Origin: an uncultured Clostridia bacterium
GTDB taxonomy: Bacteria; Bacillota; Clostridia; Christensenellales; UBA1242
Assembly: GCA_947626175.1 (NCBI GenBank)
Contig: CANQRE010000002.1
Location: 1-38,859 of the forward strand
DNA: 38,859 nucleotides
Reading direction: 5' to 3'
Of this stretch, positions 33,801-38,859 are shown piece by piece (within the stretch, counting starts at the first letter, position 1; the number at the start of each line of letters is the position of its first letter). The notes under the pieces are model-generated. The model worked only from the letters and a program-made list of their open reading frames with translations, was not told the DNA's origin and made no database searches. Position numbers and translations under genes: made by a program.

Positions 33801-36800
33801 ATTTGACTGTGAAAGTCAACATTGATGCTGGCATTCAAGTTGAAGAAGAAGGGAAGATAAAATATGTCAACGGAATGTTCCAAATTGAAGCCACCGTTGC
33901 AAGGATTTATAATGGCGTGCGTGAAATACGAAGGTCTTATGCTTATATTGTGATTGCCGATTTTATGCCAGCTCCAGCAGTTCTTGAAAGGGCAGAATAT
34001 TCAGATTCGCTTGATGCCTATGTTTTTGAAGCTTACAACAACATAAATCTAAGCCTTGATTTTGAATATAATTTTGATCCACAAGATTATGCTTATGATC
34101 AAACAAACGATGAAGATCGAGAAGTTGTTGACAAGCTTATGAGCGCAAGAAACGATTTTGCAAAAAATTTGTTCTATTATAACGCAAATTCTGAATTTTC
34201 AATAAACTATAGGGATGGCCAACCTGTTCCGCTCACACAAAGAATTTATGATGCAAACAACAATCAGCTGCAGTTCAATTTGTCTTCAGACGGAAAAACT
34301 TATGTTTATGAAGGCTTTAACTTTAAACTCAATTATGTGATCGGCGAGGACAACGTGCCACAATTCAGTGTTATTGGCCTTCGCACAACTGCCAGCCCGG
34401 TTGTTTTGATTATGCGTGATTTAATCAACATTGCACAAGACGGAAGAGATGTGAACAGATATGTTGACACTCGATTTGCAATCAGAATCACCGATTTTTC
34501 AAGTGGCGATCGTCCACATATGATCACTTCGGCAGAAGAGTTTTTAAGTGTTGACAGTGAAGGCGAAGCTCATGACTACATTCTTATGAATGACATAACC
34601 CTTGTAAATTACACTCCAATAAGTGCAAGCAAGTTCCGCAGCCTTGATGGAAACGGACAAACAATTCACATTGAAAGCTTCAACACATCTGGCTCTGGCA
34701 ATTTGGATCTTGCTCTTTTCACAACAATTCCACAAGCAACGGTTATCAAAAACTTGAGAGTCAACCTTTACAATGGCGGAAACATTGTTGTCAACACAGC
34801 TCCAACAACTGGATATAGAAACATAAGGGTTGCTGCAATTGCACTTGACAACTATGGAATCATCACCAACACTCAAGTTGTTGCATATCAAAATCCAGAA
34901 GCGCTTCGCGTTAACACTGGTGAGCTTGGGCTTCAAGTCACTCTTCTTCGCGGCTCAAGTCAATATTACATTGCAGATGAGTCGGTCACAAGTGAAATTG
35001 CTGGCTTTGTTTTGAACAACCACTCTGAAGGATCAATCACAAATTCAACTGTCGGCGGACAGGAAATTGTTGTTATCGGCGAGCAACAAGGCTCAACCGA
35101 CAAGTTCTATTATTCCACCGAAAAACTTGGCCAGTTCACTCTTTATGGACAAGGCAACATGGCAGGCTTTGTTTTGAACAATGATGGCCAAATTGCATCA
35201 TCCGGCGCAGAACAAATTCAAATCACCAACGACACACATCTCAATTCATCTGAAACAGCAGGCTTTGTTGGCAGAAACACAGGAAAAGTTCGCATGAGCA
35301 TGGTTGCCGGCGTTCAAGAACAAATGGAAACAGGAAGTGAAAAATATTATCTCAGCGGCAGCAACATAAAATCGCAAGGCAAAATTGCTGGTTTTGTGAT
35401 CAACAACGGCGAGCAAGGTGAAATTTCAAATTGCTATTCAAACATAAGCTTGGTGGATTTGTCCAACAACCCAATCAAAGGAAGGACGGCTGCCGGATTT
35501 GTTTATGAAAACAAAAACCTTATTTCAACATCATATTCAGCATCGTTTGTTGAAAAATCGGATTTATTGAACTTGAACTTCTCAGGTGTTGATGAAAACG
35601 GAAACAGCTTGAACACCGGAAAAATTGAGTTGTCATATTATTACAATCCATCAACCGACACCAATGTTGATGACCTTGAAAAGGTGATAACAAATCTTGC
35701 AACTCCAATCATGCAAGATGAAGTTAAAAACAAATCGGCTTATTATGGCTTTATTTTCCAAACATCATCAACAAAACAAGACGGAATTTGGCGAATGGTT
35801 GATCCATCGCAAGATGGCTCTGCCATAGCGCTTGGCTTAAGGCTTGTAAGCAGAGATATTGTCACACTCAGCCATCGTTATTATGTTGGCAGAAGCGACA
35901 ACACATATGATCTTCCTTTTGCACAACTAACAAGTGTCTCCGCCGTTGGAAGGGGATATGACACAACTTATGGCTCAAGCGACAACCCAATTTTGATCAC
36001 TTCGGCAAAAGACTTCAAGGAAGCGGTTGGCGAATCTTCATCCACAAATGTGCGAAAATATTACACCAACACCGAAGTCAAAGGCTCATATCGATTTGTT
36101 TCAGATATTGACATGTCGGCTCTTAATGATGAGTTTGGCAATGCCACAATTTCATCAATTAGCAAAGCCTTCACCGGAACACTTGAAGGAAACGGCTTCC
36201 AAATCAAAAAACTTTCACTTGGCTCACAGGAAGGTGTTGGATCTGTTCCAAACGCAGCAGGCTTGTTTGGGCAAATCAAAGCCCCATCTTCAATTTCACA
36301 GCAAGATCAGGCACTTGTTCAAAATCTTGACATTGAAATCAACAACGTAACGTTTGGAAGGTCAAACATTGTTGGTTCGCTTGCCGGAATGGTGTCCGAT
36401 GCAATCATTTCAAACATAAATGTAACGCAAAACAGTGCATTGGAAAGCATTTCAAGCAGGAAGGGCGTTCAAGGTGGAAACTTGACCGGCGGAATTATCG
36501 GTGCAGTTTTTGGCGAAACAAAACTTAATGGCCTTTCAGCAAAAGATATTGTTGTTCAGTCATCATATTCTTCATCGTCAGAAGACAATGACAAGTATAT
36601 TTCGTTTGACCCACAACCTGTTCGTGAATCACAGGTAAATCAAAAGGGATTCTATGATGCTGGTCCAGGCGGTGTTGGCAGTCTGTCAGTTGCCGGCGGA
36701 ATTGTTGGCTATTATGATGGCTATTTGTCCATTGAACGCACAAGCAGCAGCTTTAACTATCAACAAGGCCTTCAAGCTGAAGCATTTGACACGCAGCGAC

Positions 36801-38859
36801 TTAACGTGAACGGGGTTATTGACATTCGCGGCGAAGTTGTTGGCGGAGTTATTGGCTTCACTGGCGTGAAAACAAAAGTAAAGGACGCTTCGCTTCAAAT
36901 TGAAAATGGCTCCAAAATTTTGTCATACAATGGCTTTGCCGGCGGAATTGTTGGCTTTGCAAACGGTCAATTTGAACAAATATATTCCGAATATGATGAA
37001 GAGTTGCAGGCCAATATTGAAGGAACTGGCACTTTAACAAACAACATTTACTCATATTATCAAGGCAATCTTTCAGCTGAACGCGGCGCACTTGACATTT
37101 TTGTGCTTGAAGCTGAAGATGAAGCGGGACAAGTGGCTGGCGAAACAGCTGTTCGTTACAAACCAAAATATATCGGCGGATTGTTTGGCGGCATAAAATC
37201 AGCTGCTGTGGCTGTTTCATACAGCAAAATCAATGTGATCAACGCTTATGAAGGCGGCTTTGCAGGCGGAATTGCCGGCGGAGTTTTCCCAAACAAAACA
37301 ACATTTATTGTGCAAGCAGATGAAAACTCAGCACGTGAGCAGTTCACAACATACCTTCATGAAGTTTACACTTCGTCAGACGTGTTTGTTGTTGACGGTG
37401 GAAATGATGAAGATTGTCTTGCAGCTGACGATTTGCGTTATGGCGGATTGTTTGGCAAAATTGATGCCACAAGCGGTGATTCAACAAACAAAATTGCTTT
37501 GTCGTCAGTGAACGCTGTCAACCATTACGGAATCAACAACAATCGTTATGGTGTTAATGACAAAATTTATGCCATTGCGGGAAGCGGTGTTCAAACAGAA
37601 GCTCAAGACATGACAAGGACAACGTATAACGAACATGGTGAAGAGTTAAAAGAAGTGGTAAGATTAGTCGAGCCAACAAATGTGGGAATCATTGTTTCGG
37701 CAGTTGCAAATCAGGACAATGCTTCTGCAACCGCAGATAACAAATCTGGAAAATCATTTGGCTTTATGGAAACCTACGTAAGCAGCAACGGCACAACTTT
37801 GACAGTTGTTCCATTCAATGGGATTGATACGCAAGGTAATATAGACAGTGACGATGGTTGGTATGACTATCTGGAGAAAGAGAAAGGTGATGATCTCACC
37901 ACCACTCAAAATCAAGCAAACTCTTACATGGAAGCTTATCAAAAAATTTATGATGACCTGTATTTCACAATCAAAGCGATTTCTGAATTTAACAATGTTC
38001 AAACAGCTTATTCTGAAACAAATGGAGCATTTATCAACTCAAGGGCATGGAATGCCCGTAATTGGAAGCATTTGACAAACACATTGTATCCACAAATCAA
38101 CTTTGCCCATTCTGAAAGTTACATGTATCTTGATGTATACAACAAGGCTGAAGTTTTGGCTGAAATGCAGGAAAATCCAAACCTTGAAATTCGTGTTCGT
38201 GGCCTTGAAAAACCAACCGACAGTGCTGGACAAATGACTTTTAAAAATATTGTATTGACAAAACAGGATTTAGCTGCCTTTCAGAATTTCAAAGGCACAA
38301 TACTTGGAGCAATTGACAGGTCTTGGGGATCCAACAAAATTGACACCCCAATTGGTGATAGGAGCATAACCGCTTACCCAGGGCTTGAAATTAGTGACTC
38401 AATGTTTTTAGGTGGCGGTGCCAATGAAGGCCTTGTTATAAGAAATTTAAACATATTCATGAAGCCTGCAAATGGAGAAGACCATATAAATTATCCTCTT
38501 TTCGCTGGCACAGCACAAAAAGTTTCACTTGAAAATGTTGATTTCTATATATATAATCAAGTTATGCTTTCCGGCGATGACAATAATGCCGGCATAATCG
38601 CTCCGAACGCAGATAGCGGTGAAACAGGGACAAGCACAAAGTTTGTTGACATTTCGCTTAATTTCTTTGCTAATATCACAGAGAGCAATCCTGCCGTTAT
38701 ACTTAAAGCCAACAATGCCGGACTTCTTGTTGGAACATTCACACAAAGCTCAAAATATTCATCTTTGCGTGTTCAAAACATTGTTGTTAGATATGATGAT
38801 TCGGGAAATGGAGATTTCTTGGAAGTTCAACCATCTTCTAGTGCGGAAGTTAACGTTGG
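27809..38859 (+). CDS. Giant GLUG-like lipoprotein, open at right edge
   Basis: Begins at TTG 27809, seven bases after GGGAGG, and stays open to the window end: 3,683 codons so far with no stop in the stretches read from start to end. The N terminus is a lipoprotein signal with lipobox FSAC (C27), followed by a long beta-rich, Asn/Ser/Thr/Gln-rich extracellular chain. GLUG-like modules cluster at about 1163-1240 (GGGFVANQNKG, AGAIVGINNG, AGAVAGLNNG), 2240-2560 (ITSAEEFL...DITL opening; AGFVLNN, AGFVGRN) and 2730-3230 (AGGIVGYYDG at 2962, AGGIVGFANG at 3044, GGLFGGI at 3123). At least two sections open with 'ITSA..F...YxL/FxxDI'. This layout is typical of giant adhesins. No enzyme motif was seen. 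Such a chain could reach beyond the wall while anchored by lipid. The C terminus is unseen. Confidence 0.88.
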   Translation, partial: MKSKISKVFVVIFGAFLLLGGLVFSACGKKEVHATISVSSQSFDENGVINLDIGSGEAKAEISAKVEGTSGGSISVNNENQTIVFTESTYDSKTNVTTIKITAKSEGDATLMLRAHGNAEREIKVFVYSDITALEQNPDATKQYVVRGEQTPLDPSRYLKFTSRKNGESNRKDVTWSLQTQSEFVTLDESNRLTVSEDYDQSQVVLVASSVYTNLSATVTLDVVKALPKEIVPGYFVGDEQTEGQAYIPTSEEVENAISLEVNNNKSLYLEINVGSEFFPLVELPKAIVKIDGKEDSSIFEITRRSYSDKPIDVQDAFFFKLKPKSSKKVGLVEVCFEIKYSSYNLYSVQTKSFYINLEQIVNQISVSSNGEDLVDGEKINIYDHYTTVGQANGRPIYVELGPDTIQNDKATFKIKVSPQISMALEKLSDALSIVCISDGGQAKEIEFDREGSSFVTKSSLTNKTTIFVKVNQEAAETYDGSEFKIEFIADQNKNVNSGLTLVCGRSPGTDFVVESENFKPETRGENQVYAYYLPINISNSQTFTFTTSEELNGIKGFYIKPISSNQNLFSVSGFSFNQNDFNFTISTTLTQQELATAQNTTFEFQICHENGFVGVIDQTNSFIIQPFISMEDASVKVDNLLSSGVIREENNQNSEGMADTQQSGTGTLSNLIMQTGSTVVLNFFSNAGIVDLSNNGVIFVSGEGLDENPTAGMLIAAYQGQQGQPDNVEFSIDGHLSINSDFNGYCLVTFSGYDRSHEDTVIYRIFHVEAYTAPTRLTADEQGVTLPALDSISTSEANLARATINVSYRPDNKPVTYASGDATQPQGQVTIYSQNYYNDVNGVQPQPGKDNFSGYKYIKCENIIVTNKSISFDVVALTTDGYDIWSDQIVVTYEVHNRKYYTTIDVLIENAQRVENIRWINETADGEIYLDLNGIENSDRSAMIITSVTPLSARNTSLCYKFVPDSTSNKGLLDSQALENGIVTIAPSLTEGGTGYVYIFPQDAIKLSSGFEQIVYYVDNRYGQPEERSFSIDNIGENFEQALNGYFYRRVSADEITKVYFSNILKRIKVVVADGATEERATRIYDENELKNISISNHYVLMNSLTLNNWQSIGLGQEFTGSLKGYSSDISINFAGESNPLFDTIGEGGKVENLSVSGSVNGGGFVANQNKGLIHLIKATVNITSGQNTQSVTKSIVTGTEYAGAIVGINNGLISSVSVEGVEISATDYAGAVAGLNNGRIGIYNSENGGFGAKVEFYIFKDGENTATNTITAAHVGGIVGKISSNGVIESSYAYNYSSFDVLISENKGSFAAQAEGEPTIKQSFAWNLTPQNDLPAVASGDENVIYEDVYFNADANSDEITNRSNWIYPGEIGYYGYVRKSGEQNLPYLSNLYQAQTVSSLDAIAVQQNVKDGDHQKVYVNGATNILFLHAVEQVNLTGAETSALNALNTISLSDLFESDGNNLIALSSRSDIAEVRGSALIVKHTGEFKLTISAKQDYSKYREIDFVVLNALDLFGVVFEGDVTTGFQIQANRSSEVEFTIENTIYLANNPIAFVLQQTKFEIQTSVEQTEGPDKLTFQPNGMQATLFAQIESQDGKAKSFNASVNIKLSSYPDGDVYDAIKKYSQKDLVISASKGANEIGVSNEELTIEPSFNSQLYVWLDTDYENDDIELSFAERELSVERVVSSNDVVTWHVKRGGDIIMEIVQLTKGNESEIHPRTYVLTIKVSESYRSQISADQSFHLQISSKSKTAINENRQVVINLSRQNINYIDMTNYKPGANVLDGNTFYYTRMDTLTSGISPGRTSIMNVFVDPDYAYYKYMTLTYSRSGQTQTNFALGITSLEFDGGKTSSTRYTQSATTSTAPVPNGIRVERKQNGAYAFLIYAGANINQNSTFILTAAFYDENGIEVKHNSFNLFVAALPIAELQVNGSDEEVVVAKGSSARLSIMLDNDQQIESLVASSIGGSGVKGIELTPENGWEIVENYQGTGKKMIYLTVKVNIDAGIQVEEEGKIKYVNGMFQIEATVARIYNGVREIRRSYAYIVIADFMPAPAVLERAEYSDSLDAYVFEAYNNINLSLDFEYNFDPQDYAYDQTNDEDREVVDKLMSARNDFAKNLFYYNANSEFSINYRDGQPVPLTQRIYDANNNQLQFNLSSDGKTYVYEGFNFKLNYVIGEDNVPQFSVIGLRTTASPVVLIMRDLINIAQDGRDVNRYVDTRFAIRITDFSSGDRPHMITSAEEFLSVDSEGEAHDYILMNDITLVNYTPISASKFRSLDGNGQTIHIESFNTSGSGNLDLALFTTIPQATVIKNLRVNLYNGGNIVVNTAPTTGYRNIRVAAIALDNYGIITNTQVVAYQNPEALRVNTGELGLQVTLLRGSSQYYIADESVTSEIAGFVLNNHSEGSITNSTVGGQEIVVIGEQQGSTDKFYYSTEKLGQFTLYGQGNMAGFVLNNDGQIASSGAEQIQITNDTHLNSSETAGFVGRNTGKVRMSMVAGVQEQMETGSEKYYLSGSNIKSQGKIAGFVINNGEQGEISNCYSNISLVDLSNNPIKGRTAAGFVYENKNLISTSYSASFVEKSDLLNLNFSGVDENGNSLNTGKIELSYYYNPSTDTNVDDLEKVITNLATPIMQDEVKNKSAYYGFIFQTSSTKQDGIWRMVDPSQDGSAIALGLRLVSRDIVTLSHRYYVGRSDNTYDLPFAQLTSVSAVGRGYDTTYGSSDNPILITSAKDFKEAVGESSSTNVRKYYTNTEVKGSYRFVSDIDMSALNDEFGNATISSISKAFTGTLEGNGFQIKKLSLGSQEGVGSVPNAAGLFGQIKAPSSISQQDQALVQNLDIEINNVTFGRSNIVGSLAGMVSDAIISNINVTQNSALESISSRKGVQGGNLTGGIIGAVFGETKLNGLSAKDIVVQSSYSSSSEDNDKYISFDPQPVRESQVNQKGFYDAGPGGVGSLSVAGGIVGYYDGYLSIERTSSSFNYQQGLQAEAFDTQRLNVNGVIDIRGEVVGGVIGFTGVKTKVKDASLQIENGSKILSYNGFAGGIVGFANGQFEQIYSEYDEELQANIEGTGTLTNNIYSYYQGNLSAERGALDIFVLEAEDEAGQVAGETAVRYKPKYIGGLFGGIKSAAVAVSYSKINVINAYEGGFAGGIAGGVFPNKTTFIVQADENSAREQFTTYLHEVYTSSDVFVVDGGNDEDCLAADDLRYGGLFGKIDATSGDSTNKIALSSVNAVNHYGINNNRYGVNDKIYAIAGSGVQTEAQDMTRTTYNEHGEELKEVVRLVEPTNVGIIVSAVANQDNASATADNKSGKSFGFMETYVSSNGTTLTVVPFNGIDTQGNIDSDDGWYDYLEKEKGDDLTTTQNQANSYMEAYQKIYDDLYFTIKAISEFNNVQTAYSETNGAFINSRAWNARNWKHLTNTLYPQINFAHSESYMYLDVYNKAEVLAEMQENPNLEIRVRGLEKPTDSAGQMTFKNIVLTKQDLAAFQNFKGTILGAIDRSWGSNKIDTPIGDRSITAYPGLEISDSMFLGGGANEGLVIRNLNIFMKPANGEDHINYPLFAGTAQKVSLENVDFYIYNQVMLSGDDNNAGIIAPNADSGETGTSTKFVDISLNFFANITESNPAVILKANNAGLLVGTFTQSSKYSSLRVQNIVVRYDDSGNGDFLEVQPSSSAEVNV

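Noticed and set aside
27960..38746. Many 60-130-codon frames inside the giant gene on both strands
   Set aside because: They are shadows of the single continuous frame starting at TTG 27809, which accounts for the whole region.

Overview
The window reads as a chromosomal segment of a low-GC, spore-forming or formerly spore-forming Firmicute, most likely an uncultured gut-type Clostridia lineage. The lineage is inferred from SpoIIID, a SpoIIQ-type protein, a SpoVB/YtgP-type flippase and a DUF421-DUF4363 pair, with AT-rich spacers and the standard code (TGA acts as stop). No rRNA, CRISPR array, phage, insertion sequence or plasmid function was seen.

Layout. 1-140: left edge, a GC-richer patch under a strong leftward promoter, with at most a very small ORF. 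215-1958 (-): MarR-like regulator and cysS, a coupled pair, divergent from recD2 (2043-4277, +). 4331-5101 (+): a Cys-His amidase-domain protein and a small XRE regulator. 5125-7147 (-): a small lipoprotein and a GPH-type sugar symporter. 7236-11119 (+): a GtrA-ASCH fusion and a 996-residue surface protein with internally duplicated domains. 11386-12781 (-): tRNA-Glu, comF, a small membrane protein and a 56-residue LysM protein. 12849-15516 (+): SpoVB-like flippase, DUF421 and DUF4363. 15546-16664 (-): C-terminally anchored surface protein. 16878-23146 (+): degenerate GlmU-like protein, pth, mfd and a PrsA-like foldase, matching the classic glmU-(prs)-pth-mfd neighbourhood. 23210-26813 (+): LPG-synthase-type membrane protein, two secreted proteins (one YwmB-like), SpoIIQ-like, acyl carrier protein and SpoIIID. 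26919-27623 (-): TtcA-like tRNA thiolase. 27809-38859 (+): a giant lipoprotein that starts at TTG and is still open at the right edge after 3,683 codons.

The most notable signals are these. (1) Several genes have a good sigma-A promoter whose -10 box lies only 6-11 bases before the start codon, so their mRNAs should be leaderless or nearly so, while their neighbours have strong Shine-Dalgarno sites. (2) A GtrA membrane domain is fused to an ASCH domain. (3) The protein in the glmU position has lost the nucleotide-binding loop and half of the left-handed helix domain. (4) A nearly symmetric bidirectional promoter lies between the LysM and SpoVB-like genes. (5) The giant lipoprotein carries GLUG-like modules. 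(6) The SpoIIQ-like protein has a changed zinc-site residue and a sigma-F-like promoter.

Together the genes cover translation (CysRS, tRNA-Glu, Pth, TtcA), DNA repair (RecD2, Mfd), envelope and surface building, and the forespore/mother-cell programme. Promoter and leader claims come from sequence inspection only.
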